Part shown: positions 34,293-43,044 of the stretch, piece by piece
Position numbering within the stretch: the stretch's first letter is position 1
How the letters are laid out: each line of letters begins with the position of its first letter
From: JAGXQV01 sp041674485
GTDB lineage: Bacteria > Pseudomonadota > Gammaproteobacteria > Burkholderiales > Sulfuricellaceae
Assembly: GCA_041674485.1 (NCBI GenBank)
Contig: JBAYVP010000001.1
Coordinates: 1-64,000, forward strand
Direction: 5' to 3'
DNA length: 64,000 bases
Translations under genes and position numbers: made by a program
Notes under the pieces: model-generated
What the model saw: the letters and a program-made list of their open reading frames with translations, nothing else
The model's database searches: none
What the model was told of the DNA's origin: nothing

Positions 34293-34550
34293 TTAATTCC
34301 AAAGTGCCGCATCAACCTCAGCAAAAGCAGCGGTGTTACGTTCAAAGATTTGCGCCTCCTCATTGCTCCAAGTGCCTGCCAAGACATTGAGATCATCAAA
34401 TTTTTTTAATGCACCCGGCTGGGTTGGGGTGCCATTGCCTTGCAATAGACGCAACACCAAGCTATTGAGACTGCTGCCCTCGTGTTCGGCCTGATTTTTA
34501 AGCCTGACCAGTACCTGATTATCCAACCCACGAATACTCATAGTTGCCAC
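34293..34550 (-). CDS. vapB: Ribbon-helix-helix antitoxin (FitA/VapB-like)
   Basis: The first 45 residues (ATMSIRGLDNQVLVRLKNQA, then LNSLVLRLL) are a FitA-type ribbon-helix-helix domain. A flexible acidic tail follows to bind the PIN toxin. Either GTG 34550 (with GGGGGTG before it) or ATG 34541 may start it. A palindromic operator and promoter lie directly upstream. Confidence 0.85.
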   Translation of the reverse strand: MATMSIRGLDNQVLVRLKNQAEHEGSSLNSLVLRLLQGNGTPTQPGALKKFDDLNVLAGTWSNEEAQIFERNTAAFAEVDAALWN

Positions 34551-34562
34551 GATATCACCCCC

Positions 34563-34611
34563 GCATTCAATTTGAATGCTCGTATAGTATCACTTTGTTT
34601 CTGAAAATCAA
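34563..34611 (-). promoter_or_regulatory. Promoter and operator of the second vapBC
   Basis: On the minus strand TTGATT (34606-34611) and TACTAT (34584-34589) are 16 bases apart. Just downstream is a perfect palindrome GCATTCAAATTGAATGC (34563-34579), the likely antitoxin binding site. The module therefore has its own promoter inside the gsp operon and may also drive gspL, M, C and D. Confidence 0.7.
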
Positions 34612-34673
34612 TACGACATCCGTTGCAACATGCGGCATCTCGTCTGCAAAGCGAGTGTTTTTGCGATGAATAG

Positions 34674-35687
34674 TCAATCCGGGGCATTTTCAGGCAGCGT
34701 GGTGGAACGCGGTGGCAGTTCCGGAATATTGGTCTGCGTTTCATCCCGCCCGTCTGTGCTTACTCGGCTGTAGTAGTCGGTGCGCCACGGTGCGACATCG
34801 CTGTTGGGCGTCAAGGTGATGTTGTACTGGATAGCCCAGGGAAGCCCGTGCGCAGATTGCGTGATGCGAAGGGATTTATCAGGAAAGGTAATAATTATGT
34901 CTGCCAACTGCTGGGCTGATACAGGGACGATTTTTGCGAGATGCGCCTCGTGCATGATGGGAGATATTTTTCGCTGGGCGATGATGGCCTGGGCAATTTC
35001 TTCGGTGACGCCGGGCAATGTTGCCAACACCTCGGCGGGTGCGGTGTTTGGGTTGACGCCAAAAGACAGGGTAGTGGTCAGTTCGGCCAACCGTCCTGTT
35101 TGCCCTAGTTGCGGGGCATCGCGCCAACCGATGATGCGCCGCGCTTCCCACGGCGTAAGCAGGTTGCTATTGGCGGGAGGCGGCAGGTTTCGCGCGAGGT
35201 ATTCTTCTACTTCTGCGCCGTTCAGCCGGTGCAGGTTGTCGGCATCGGTATAGTCGCGCAAGGTGTCGATCAGATGGCCGCGCTGCTCCGCCGGGATGCC
35301 CAGCAAGCCGAGCAAACGCTGCAGCCTGTCGTCATCGACGATGTTGAGGTTCAGCAAGCCGCGATTATCCTGAAGGCGCAAAAAAGTGCCCCCAACACCA
35401 TGATATATCTGATTGTTGAGTTCAATGGCTGCGCCACTTTGACCTAACCCATATAGGGACAGGGAGGTGGTGCCGAGGCGGTAGAGTAGTTCGGCGCGCG
35501 TCCCGGCTATGTCGATCATGGCGCGGGTGTTCTGTTTGGATTGTTGCGCGAGCTCGACGGAGCGCGCCACGCGTTCGGCAAAATATCCCGCCGCGATGGC
35601 GACGATGACCAGCACCCAGAGCGTGAGCACCAGCACGAAACCCTGTTGTTTTTGCAGGTTTATCGATGGAGCAGGCACGGCAATCAT
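34674..35687 (-). CDS. gspK: Type II secretion minor pseudopilin GspK
   Basis: The start at ATG 35687 overlaps the gspJ stop (ATGA). The N-terminus has a short leader and the prepilin-like helix QQGFVLVLTLWVLVIVAIAA, then the large alpha domain typical of GspK (about 337 residues), including GLLNLNIVDDDRLQRLLGLL and PNTAPAEVLATLPG. It caps the pseudopilus tip with GspI and GspJ. Confidence 0.88.
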   Translation of the reverse strand: MIAVPAPSINLQKQQGFVLVLTLWVLVIVAIAAGYFAERVARSVELAQQSKQNTRAMIDIAGTRAELLYRLGTTSLSLYGLGQSGAAIELNNQIYHGVGGTFLRLQDNRGLLNLNIVDDDRLQRLLGLLGIPAEQRGHLIDTLRDYTDADNLHRLNGAEVEEYLARNLPPPANSNLLTPWEARRIIGWRDAPQLGQTGRLAELTTTLSFGVNPNTAPAEVLATLPGVTEEIAQAIIAQRKISPIMHEAHLAKIVPVSAQQLADIIITFPDKSLRITQSAHGLPWAIQYNITLTPNSDVAPWRTDYYSRVSTDGRDETQTNIPELPPRSTTLPENAPD

Positions 35688-36298
35688 AGGTCTAGCGGGC
35701 GCGGCCAAGGTATGGCAGGTCCCATCGTCGAGGCGACGATGTTGACGGGGTCGCCGGCATCCTGAGCCACTAGCTGAATTTGTTTCGGGAGTTGCGTCGA
35801 TAGCCCCAGCGGGGGTGGCCAGCTATCGTGCAGGGCCTGTTTATCATCAAGATAGACGAATCGCGCTTCATGGCCGCTCCAGGACAAGATGTTGGTTTCC
35901 TGCTCTCCTTCGAGATAAACCAATTCCGTCGTGCCATTTTGCCGATTGCTGCGTATCCTCCAGGTGATCGGGGTCGGCGCGCCATATTCGCTGCCGAGCG
36001 GATTACTGCTCAAGCCGGAGAATTCCCGATCACTGCCTCGAAATACGCTTTTCCCGTCCGGATAATCCGGATGCAGCCCCTGGATCGTCTGGCGATACCA
36101 GTCGGCGGCCATCTGCCCTTGCTGGACGCTGAACAATTCCACTCCAAAGCGTTCCTGCAAACGGTAGGCGCGTTCGAGCGCCTGGAACAGTACGCCGCTC
36201 ACCATGCCGGTAATGATGAGCACCACCAGCACCTCGATCAGGGTAAACCCGCCCTGTTTTGATGCGTTGGCTAGGATGCTGTAAAAATGGCGCGGCAT
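35684..36298 (-). CDS. gspJ: Type II secretion minor pseudopilin GspJ
   Basis: ATG 36298 gives a short basic leader and the prepilin site GGFTLIEVLVVLIITGMVSG near residue 16, with Glu at position 5 after the cleavage. Length and place between gspI and gspK identify GspJ. It starts five bases after gspI. Confidence 0.85.
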   Translation of the reverse strand: MPRHFYSILANASKQGGFTLIEVLVVLIITGMVSGVLFQALERAYRLQERFGVELFSVQQGQMAADWYRQTIQGLHPDYPDGKSVFRGSDREFSGLSSNPLGSEYGAPTPITWRIRSNRQNGTTELVYLEGEQETNILSWSGHEARFVYLDDKQALHDSWPPPLGLSTQLPKQIQLVAQDAGDPVNIVASTMGPAIPWPRPLDL

Positions 36299-36303
36299 GG
36301 TGT

Positions 36304-36729
36304 TTAGAAGTCCAGCGATAATTCGCGCACTTTTTTGTGCCCCACTTGTTGCAAGACAAAGGTAAACCAAAATTGGCCATCCGGTTTTTGCACGGTTATT
36401 TTGGTCTGATACAGGCCTAGCTGGTAGAGGCTGATGCCATAAGGGTAACCCGCCCCATCGCGTGGTTCCATGACTGTTTCGGTTTTCCAGGATAGGCGGT
36501 ACGCGCCGAGATTGGCCTGACCTTCCGGCGAGATCATCGGATTGATGCTGTTCATGTATTCCAGGACATTGATGGTGGCGGCATTTGCGGCGTTGGTTTC
36601 CTGCACGCGGTGCAGGGTGGTGATGTTGGTGTTGATCCAGCCAAATAATGCCATGCCTGTGGTGCCGATCAGCACCAGCGCGACGATGGCCTCTATCAGG
36701 GTGAAGCCTAGTTGCTTGCGGGCTTGCAT
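36304..36729 (-). CDS. gspI: Type II secretion minor pseudopilin GspI
   Basis: ATG 36729 yields MQARKQLGFTLIEAIVALVL, a type IV prepilin-like leader with cleavage before Phe. The remaining 130 residues fit GspI size. The start lies 22 bases inside the end of gspH. It is a core of the minor-pseudopilin tip. Confidence 0.83.
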   Translation of the reverse strand: MQARKQLGFTLIEAIVALVLIGTTGMALFGWINTNITTLHRVQETNAANAATINVLEYMNSINPMISPEGQANLGAYRLSWKTETVMEPRDGAGYPYGISLYQLGLYQTKITVQKPDGQFWFTFVLQQVGHKKVRELSLDF

Positions 36730-37157
36730 AATGGCGGGGTCAGTTGTAATTCTTCGCGGGAGGCCTCGGGTCCAAGCAGGGTGATCTTGCCGCCGCTGCA
36801 AATGCCGTTAAAACTGTAACGTATCGGTTGCTGTGTTTCAATCCGCCATCCTGCAGGAATGCTGATGGGTGCGGTACTGGCCGAGAATGGCGAAGCAAGT
36901 TCCAGGGGGCGACCGCCGTTGTAGGCGCGGTATCCCAAGCTGCTGATTTCCGTCAGCAGGTTTTGCCGCTGGGCGGCAATTTCATAGCGTTGCGAGATGA
37001 CATACAGGCGCGGTAAGGCGACGCCTGCCAGTAGTCCGATAATCACCAGCACGACCAGAATTTCGATCAGGGTGAATCCCTGAAGGCTATTTTTTTGTGT
37101 CGTATTGGCAGGGTGCGCTGTGCGTGCGGCGAACTCCGATTGAAGGTGTTTTTGCAT
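36708..37157 (-). CDS. gspH: Type II secretion minor pseudopilin GspH
   Basis: The prepilin motif GFTLIEILVVLVIIGLLAG follows a leader of about 26 residues counted from ATG 37157, longer than usual; an internal start is not obvious. The C-terminal half (GWRIETQQPIRYSFNG) fits GspH. It starts 13 bases after gspG ends and overlaps gspI. Confidence 0.82.
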   Translation of the reverse strand: MQKHLQSEFAARTAHPANTTQKNSLQGFTLIEILVVLVIIGLLAGVALPRLYVISQRYEIAAQRQNLLTEISSLGYRAYNGGRPLELASPFSASTAPISIPAGWRIETQQPIRYSFNGICSGGKITLLGPEASREELQLTPPLCKPASN

Positions 37158-37170
37158 GCGCTTCGTGCGG

Positions 37171-37614
37171 TCACTGGGGCGGCGGCAGCATCCCGACATC
37201 GGCGTCCATGCTGTCGCCGCCGCGCTTGCCGTCGCCGCCATACGAATAGAGCGCGAAGGGCTGGCCGTTTGCTCCGGGCAGGCTATAAATGTACGGGTTG
37301 CCCCACGGGTCGAGCGGCACGTCCTGGTCGAGATAAGGACCGCGCCAGTGCGTGCGGGCGCGTTCTTCGGCGGGCGGCTGATTTAACGCCAGCAAACCCT
37401 CCGCCTGGGTCGGGAATCTGCCCACGTCGAGGCGGAAGGTTTCCAGCGACCCCTTGAACATTTTGATTTGCACTTCGGCGGTCTTTACTTTTGAGCTATC
37501 CACTCGACCGAATAGCTTTGGACCCACAAGGCCGGCCAACATGCCGATGATGACGAGCACGACGAGCATTTCGATAAGGGTGAAACCATGGCTTTTGTAT
37601 GACAGTTGATTCAT
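37171..37614 (-). CDS. gspG: Type II secretion major pseudopilin GspG
   Basis: The protein has a short leader MNQLSYKSHG, the cleavage motif and helix FTLIEMLVVLVIIGMLAGLV, and the GspG signatures LDVGRFPTQAEGL, DPWGNPYIY and YGGDGKRGGD (calcium-binding loop near the end). It is the main fibre subunit of the pseudopilus. The prepilin peptidase that would process it is not in the window. Confidence 0.93.
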   Translation of the reverse strand: MNQLSYKSHGFTLIEMLVVLVIIGMLAGLVGPKLFGRVDSSKVKTAEVQIKMFKGSLETFRLDVGRFPTQAEGLLALNQPPAEERARTHWRGPYLDQDVPLDPWGNPYIYSLPGANGQPFALYSYGGDGKRGGDSMDADVGMLPPPQ

Positions 37615-37712
37615 GTTGTTATGTTTCTCCAGATATATTCAACCAACGTAATTGTTTTTACTTGTAGTGCATTCCATGCGCCCTGCAAGGCTACGAAGCC
37701 GGGCTTGTGAAG

Positions 37713-38915
37713 TTAACCGATGCTGGTGCTCATACTGGTCACGGCAAGCATGATGGCGATCATGATTAGGCCGATGACGCCGCCGATCAGCAAGATGGCG
37801 ATCGGTTCGAGCAGCAGCATAAAACGTTTCATTCTATCGCGCCCGGCATTTTCGTACAGGGTGGCCAGTGCGCGCAACATCGGCGCGAGTTCACCGGAGC
37901 GTTCGCCCACGCGCACCAAGTTGATGCCGGTGGCTTCCAGCGCGCGATTGGTGGCCAGCGCGTCGGCGAAGCGCGCGCCGCCGCGCACTTCGCGCAGCAC
38001 TTGCTGCAGGCTGTTGCGCAGCGTGGAAATTCTGACGCCGTTCAGAGCCAGTTCCATGGCGGTAATGATGGGAACGCGATTTTCCAGCAACGCGCCCAGC
38101 ATGGAAGCCCATCGCCCCATCTCCGTTTCGACGATCCATTGCCCCAGCAGCGGCAGGCGCGACAGCCCTTCAAAGGCGCGGCTGCGCAGGGCCGGGTTGC
38201 CGAGTGCCAATGCCGCTCCCATGATGAGCGCCAGCGAAACCAGCCCCACCCAGAGCAGGTTGGCCTGCACGAACATGCCGGTGCCGATCACCCATCTGGA
38301 TAACAGCGGCACGGCGGCCGCGTCTCCCTTTAACAAGTTGGCGAATTTGGGCACCACAACGATAAACACCAGCAGGGTTGCGGCAATGCCGGATACGACC
38401 AGTATGGCGGGGTAGGTCAGCGCGTTGCGCATTTCCTGGCGCACACGGTCTTCATACTCCATCTGGGCAACGGCGGTCTGCAATGATTGCCCGAGTTTGC
38501 CGGTCAATTCGCCCGCCGCAGCCAATTGGTACAGGTAAACGGGCAGGTCAAGCTCCGCCAGGCGCAAGGCTTCGGAAAATCGTTCGCCGCGCCGCAGCCC
38601 CGTAAGGGTGGCGGCGAAAGCGGCACCGATGGCTGTCCCGTCATGTGCCGTGCCAATGGACTCCACCGATTCGGCCAGGGGGACGCCGGCGTTGAGAAGA
38701 GTTGCCAGCTCCTGCATCGCCAGCGTTTTGTCCTGACGGCTGGCTCTCTTGCGGCTTGCCTGTTGCCCGGCTTGCGCCGTTGCTGCCGATACAAGGGAAA
38801 CCGGTGTCAAGTTCTGCTGTTGCAGCAGGCGCATGGCTTCGCGTTCATCGGCGGCGCTGATCTGGCCGGACAGGATTTGTCCTTGGGCATTGGCCGCCTG
38901 ATACTGAAATTCCAT
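37713..38915 (-). CDS. gspF: Type II secretion inner-membrane platform protein GspF
   Basis: The 400-residue protein has two T2SSF domains (about 68-190 and 270-392) and three hydrophobic segments near 168-190, 215-235 and 365-390. FATLTGLRRGERFSEAL and RDRMKRFMLLLEPIAILLIGG are typical. It is the platform that links the ATPase with pseudopilus assembly. It overlaps gspE by one base (TGATG). Confidence 0.92.
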   Translation of the reverse strand: MEFQYQAANAQGQILSGQISAADEREAMRLLQQQNLTPVSLVSAATAQAGQQASRKRASRQDKTLAMQELATLLNAGVPLAESVESIGTAHDGTAIGAAFAATLTGLRRGERFSEALRLAELDLPVYLYQLAAAGELTGKLGQSLQTAVAQMEYEDRVRQEMRNALTYPAILVVSGIAATLLVFIVVVPKFANLLKGDAAAVPLLSRWVIGTGMFVQANLLWVGLVSLALIMGAALALGNPALRSRAFEGLSRLPLLGQWIVETEMGRWASMLGALLENRVPIITAMELALNGVRISTLRNSLQQVLREVRGGARFADALATNRALEATGINLVRVGERSGELAPMLRALATLYENAGRDRMKRFMLLLEPIAILLIGGVIGLIMIAIMLAVTSMSTSIG

Positions 38916-40624
38916 CAGAATATTTCCCCGCCTTCGCTCAGGCCGGTGACGCGCAACACTTCATCGGTGCTGGTCAGCCCGCGCCAGGCCTTGATCAGCC
39001 CATCTTCGCGAAGATTGCGGTAACCCTGCTGCTGGGCGATTTTCAGCATTTCGGTTGCCGGTTCCTGGCGCATGATGGCTTCCTGGATTTGCGGGGTCAC
39101 TTCGAGAAATTCGTAAATGCCCAGCCTGCCCCGATAACCGCTGCCCCTGCATTCAGGGCAACCGTGAGCGATCCTCCAGCGCGCTTGGCCGTCGAACAGG
39201 CCGGGCGCTCTGGTTTTTATTCTTTCGGCTGTTTCGACAAGGCTTTGCGAGGGCGTGGCCGGTGTTGCGCATTTGCCGCAGAGTTTGCGTACCAACCGTT
39301 GTGCCTGGACCGCGCGCACCGCAGAGGCGACCAGAAAGGGTTCTACGCCCATATCCAGCAAGCGTGTGAAGGCGCTCAACGAATCGTTGGTGTGCAGGGT
39401 AGATAACACCATGTGTCCGGTGAGCGCGGATTGCACGGCGATTTCGGCGGTTTCCAAATCGCGGATTTCGCCGATCATGATGATGTCCGGATCCTGGCGC
39501 AGGATGGCGCGCAGGGCGCGGGCGAAGGTGTAGCCGATGTCGCTCTGGGTCTGGATTTGGGTGATGCCGGGCATTTTGTATTCGACCGGGTCTTCCACGG
39601 TGATAATTTTTCGCGTCCGGTCATTGGCTTTATCCAGCCCCGCATACAGCGTGGTGCTTTTCCCCGAACCGGTCGGGCCGGTCACCAGCAGGATGCCGTG
39701 CGGCTCGTTCACCCAGCGGATGAATTGCTGTAAATGATCCGCCTCCATACCCATGGTGTTGAGGTTGAGATCGGTACGCTCTTTGGGCAACAGGCGCATG
39801 ACGATGGATTCGCCGTTCACGCCGGGCACGCAGGAAACGCGGATATCCATTTCGATGCCGCTGGCGCGGGTGGAAATGCGCCCATCCTGCGGCAGACGCC
39901 GCTCGGCGATGTCCATACCGGAAATGAGTTTGACGCGCGAGGCGACCGCATCGAAGCGTTCGCGCGGCAGCGTCATGCGCGAGTGCAGCACGCCATCGAT
40001 GCGGTAGCGCACCGCAAATACGCGCTCTTCCGGTTCCAGATGGATGTCGGAGGCGGCGTCATCAGTCGCCTGCGAAAGAAGGTTGTTGACGAGTTCGATG
40101 ACGGGCGCCTCTTCGGCCAGTTCGCGCAGATGCGCAACCTCATCAAGCAACTCTCCCGGCGAGGCTGACTTGATCAGCTTGAGTGCATTTTCAATGTCCT
40201 GAGTGCGCGCAAAACCCCAAATCAACGGGTGCAAAGGGTAAGCGGCCGACAGCGTTTCCCGCAAATTGCTGTCGATCGGGTTGCGCGAAGCGCAGTGGAT
40301 GTCGCCATTTGCCCCTTCCCAAATCAGCAAGCGCTGATCGACAAACCAATCTGCCGGCAGTTTGCTGCCTTGAATAGCCGCAAGCATGTCGCCGGCTTGC
40401 ATCGGGAGCTGCTCGGGCGCAAACAGTGGCAGCCCCAGTTGTTCTGCAAGCACAGGCAGGAGGGCATCCTCGGAAATGGCGCCAATGCGCACCAGAATAG
40501 CGCCGAACCTCCCCTTGAACTGACGCTGGAATGCCAGCGCCTTGTCGATGTCCTGTGGGTTGATCAGCGTACGCAGCAGCAGCAATTCGCCTATGGGCTG
40601 TGGTGTCAGGTTGGAGGCTTCCAT
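38915..40624 (-). CDS. gspE: Type II secretion ATPase GspE
   Basis: After an N-terminal MshEN-like domain (about residues 12-150), the ATPase core shows Walker A GPTGSGKSTTLYAGL, the Asp box VEDPVEY, Walker B GEIRDLETA and the His box. The tetracysteine zinc site is present (LCGKCATP and GCPECRGSGY). ATG 40624 is chosen to give a normal N-terminus; in-frame starts at 40669 and 40696 exist and no clear ribosome site decides. It is the first gene of the gsp operon and powers pseudopilus assembly. Confidence 0.92.
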   Translation of the reverse strand: MEASNLTPQPIGELLLLRTLINPQDIDKALAFQRQFKGRFGAILVRIGAISEDALLPVLAEQLGLPLFAPEQLPMQAGDMLAAIQGSKLPADWFVDQRLLIWEGANGDIHCASRNPIDSNLRETLSAAYPLHPLIWGFARTQDIENALKLIKSASPGELLDEVAHLRELAEEAPVIELVNNLLSQATDDAASDIHLEPEERVFAVRYRIDGVLHSRMTLPRERFDAVASRVKLISGMDIAERRLPQDGRISTRASGIEMDIRVSCVPGVNGESIVMRLLPKERTDLNLNTMGMEADHLQQFIRWVNEPHGILLVTGPTGSGKSTTLYAGLDKANDRTRKIITVEDPVEYKMPGITQIQTQSDIGYTFARALRAILRQDPDIIMIGEIRDLETAEIAVQSALTGHMVLSTLHTNDSLSAFTRLLDMGVEPFLVASAVRAVQAQRLVRKLCGKCATPATPSQSLVETAERIKTRAPGLFDGQARWRIAHGCPECRGSGYRGRLGIYEFLEVTPQIQEAIMRQEPATEMLKIAQQQGYRNLREDGLIKAWRGLTSTDEVLRVTGLSEGGEIF

Positions 40625-40834
40625 TTGTAGTTGTGTGGGTAGTGAGTTGGCGGATGATATTCTACACATAGTGATTGTCGGGGCGGCTGGACTCAACTGA
40701 TTGGAGATTCACCGTCAGGATCAACCATGGTCGCAGGGCAGAGTGTTCTGCAGCTGGTGGTCGCTCCGCAGATGGCCAGTTATGGAGCGCCTTGCTGCCG
40801 TAATAACCCTTGACCTGGAGCCTAAGGATTCAGG

Positions 40835-41809
40835 TCAAGGATGGGGCTGGTAAAGCTTGTGCACCGGGCGAACCGGAATATTTGCGATATCGAAATTGAT
40901 CGCCGAAATCAGCAATTGGAAGCCTACCAATATAGGGAGCGCAGCCAGCATGACAACGCCACTGGTTGCTGGTATTCCGTCATAAATGGAAATAAACCAG
41001 TGCCAGCTTCCATATAGGGTTCCGCACAGCAACAGCACCCCTCCCATAAATAGCTCAATCGTTCCCGCATTGAAATCTCGCAGAACATAGTTATAGAAAA
41101 TCCTTTTTGCAAAGCGACCTAAATACTTGGCAGGAAATTCTCGGGCGACCCGCGCGATATTCAAACTGCTTTCTTCATCGCCATATCGTGCTTCCAGGGG
41201 AATATCCTGCACTACCGCGCGCGTAACGTTAAGCCGAAATAGCATGTCGCTCTCAAAGAAGTAACGCTCGTCGAGCTTGTCGAGTGACAAATGCTTCAAC
41301 ACGGTGGTATGAATAGCGGTGAACCCATTGGTTGGGTCCATAATGTCCCAATAGCCGCTGGCAACCTTGCTTACCAAGGACAATACCGAGTTGCCAAACA
41401 AGCGTAGGCGTGGCATAGAGGTGAGGAGTTCAATATCAAAAAAACGATTGCCTTTGGTGTAATCGGCATGGCCGCTAAGAATCGGATGTACGAACATGGG
41501 GATCAAGCCAGAATCCATCTGGCCGTCCCCGTCAATCTTGACTGCCACCGTGGCACCGTCCGCCACCGCCTGACGATAACCTGAGATTGTAGCGCCGCCC
41601 ACACCCTTGTTGATGTCATGAAAAATAACGCGCACGCGCGGGTCATGGCACTGTGCTTGAACCAATAATCCCGATCCTTCCGGGCATTTATCGTCCACCA
41701 CATAAATGATGGCAACTTCCTTACCTATGTTTGCCAGGACAGACAAAATATGCCTGCCGACTTTGTAGCAAGGAATGACTACGGCTATGACTGGCGCGGC
41801 TTGGGTCAT
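40835..41809 (-). CDS. GT2 glycosyltransferase with C-terminal membrane helices (DPM1/GtrB-like)
   Basis: ATG 41809 overlaps the methyltransferase stop (ATGA). The GT2 domain has VVIPCYKVGRHI, IYVVDDKCPEGSG and the catalytic KIDGDGQMD. Two hydrophobic segments at the C-terminus (near 240-262 and 275-300) anchor it. This layout makes polyprenyl-phosphate sugars on the cytoplasmic face of the inner membrane. The SMR-type protein two genes upstream could flip the product. Confidence 0.82.
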   Translation of the reverse strand: MTQAAPVIAVVIPCYKVGRHILSVLANIGKEVAIIYVVDDKCPEGSGLLVQAQCHDPRVRVIFHDINKGVGGATISGYRQAVADGATVAVKIDGDGQMDSGLIPMFVHPILSGHADYTKGNRFFDIELLTSMPRLRLFGNSVLSLVSKVASGYWDIMDPTNGFTAIHTTVLKHLSLDKLDERYFFESDMLFRLNVTRAVVQDIPLEARYGDEESSLNIARVAREFPAKYLGRFAKRIFYNYVLRDFNAGTIELFMGGVLLLCGTLYGSWHWFISIYDGIPATSGVVMLAALPILVGFQLLISAINFDIANIPVRPVHKLYQPHP

Positions 41810-42471
41810 TTGTCCGCCCCACCATCCAGCTGCCATGCGCTAACATGAAACAAGGGTAATATCCCCCAATAGAAAGGAACAAAGGTCTTGCGAATTTGTT
41901 TAAAACCGTGCTGCGCCAGATAACTCTCGACCTCGCCGGCGGTATGATAATGATCCCAAGGTTTGGTTATACCAAACACCTTGCGCAGAAAAACATAAAT
42001 GTAATTTTCGGAAGGTAGCGAGGTATAAAGTATTCCGCCCAGACTCAGCCACTTTCGCAGTGCATTGACCGGAAATGACAGATCCTGAAAATGCTCCAAC
42101 ACGTCCGCAGCCACAATGGCATCAAATGGCGCATCGGCGAGGTTGGCGCTGGCGATATCTTCCCGAACCAGTTGCACGTTGGAAAGCTGGTATTGCGCCA
42201 CCACCTTGTGGGCTTCGTCATTTTCAAGGTCGATGCACACCACTTTTTTGAAGTAGCCCGACAGCGTGGGCAAGAAAACCCCGCCGCCGCCGCCAAAATC
42301 GAGACAGCAGGCATTTCTCGCACTCGCACGTCGCATCAGGGAATAGATCAGCTTGAGCCGCATCCAGAAAAAGCGACGCACCGGCCAGTAGCGGGAATAA
42401 TACAGGGTTGGAATTCGGTCGGAATCAGTCGCGATACCGGCCAGAAATTCGCGTGGGATTTCAACAAACAT
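41806..42471 (-). CDS. SAM-dependent methyltransferase in GT2/flippase operon
   Basis: Motif I is seen as CLDFGGGGGVFLPTLSGYF near residue 55, followed by CIDLENDEAHK and the motif IV region FDAIVAADVLEHFQDLSF, as in Methyltransf_11/UbiE-type enzymes. It lies three bases downstream of the SMR-type gene and overlaps the GT2 gene, so it probably methylates the lipid-linked sugar or its nucleotide precursor. Confidence 0.75.
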   Translation of the reverse strand: MFVEIPREFLAGIATDSDRIPTLYYSRYWPVRRFFWMRLKLIYSLMRRASARNACCLDFGGGGGVFLPTLSGYFKKVVCIDLENDEAHKVVAQYQLSNVQLVREDIASANLADAPFDAIVAADVLEHFQDLSFPVNALRKWLSLGGILYTSLPSENYIYVFLRKVFGITKPWDHYHTAGEVESYLAQHGFKQIRKTFVPFYWGILPLFHVSAWQLDGGADK

Positions 42472-42474
42472 GGT

Positions 42475-42834
42475 TCATTTCACAATCACATACACGCCCA
42501 AGATGATCATGGCGCTACCGATAAAAGTGGCGCGCTGCAACGGCTCACCCAGGATAAAGAAGCCGAGCAGCGGCACGAACAGAAAAGCCAGTGCCATAAG
42601 AGGATAAGCCAGGTTGAGAGGCACCTCGCGCAGCATCCATATCCACAATACCGTGGCGCTCATATAAATGGTTAATCCAACCAAGAGATAAGGGTTCAGC
42701 GCCAGTTTGATACCCAGTGACAGTAGCCCCGCGTCAGTCTTGGGCAATGCCAGGGCAGCCAGCTTGAACAGTATCTGCCCCGCGGAAATGCCCAAGACAC
42801 AAAGCAGGATAAGCAGGAATTGAGGAATGGTCAT
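42475..42834 (-). CDS. SMR/EamA-type four-helix protein, possible sugar-lipid flippase
   Basis: The 119-residue protein has four hydrophobic helices and ends LGEPLQRATFIGSAMIILGVY, as in ArnE/ArnF and small multidrug resistance proteins. Together with the GT2 and methyltransferase genes it resembles the ArnC/ArnE/F layout, where the small protein flips a polyprenyl-phosphate sugar. A drug exporter is less likely in this context. A single repeat-end-like sequence (42863-42881, AACCCGGATTATCCATTAC) lies in the 210-base gap before it. Confidence 0.72.
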   Translation of the reverse strand: MTIPQFLLILLCVLGISAGQILFKLAALALPKTDAGLLSLGIKLALNPYLLVGLTIYMSATVLWIWMLREVPLNLAYPLMALAFLFVPLLGFFILGEPLQRATFIGSAMIILGVYVIVK

Positions 42835-43044
42835 GGTTGAGCCTGGTGTGTATTTTGGTTGTTAACCCGGATTATCCATTACAGCCATCCCCATCTCTTG
42901 CAGGTAAAAAGGATAGGTTGTGCGTAGAGCAGAGGGAAGCTGCATATTTCGTTTCGGCTAACGTCAGTTATCATATCAGCATCGGCTCTAACGGGTTGAT
43001 CAGCTCTAACGGGTTGTCTAAGTCGATTCTGCCGTCTTTCGCAT

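Noticed and set aside
33808..34674. Second VapBC as a module with duplicated gene ends
   Set aside because: No copy of the gspK 3' end or the gspL 5' end was found on the far side.
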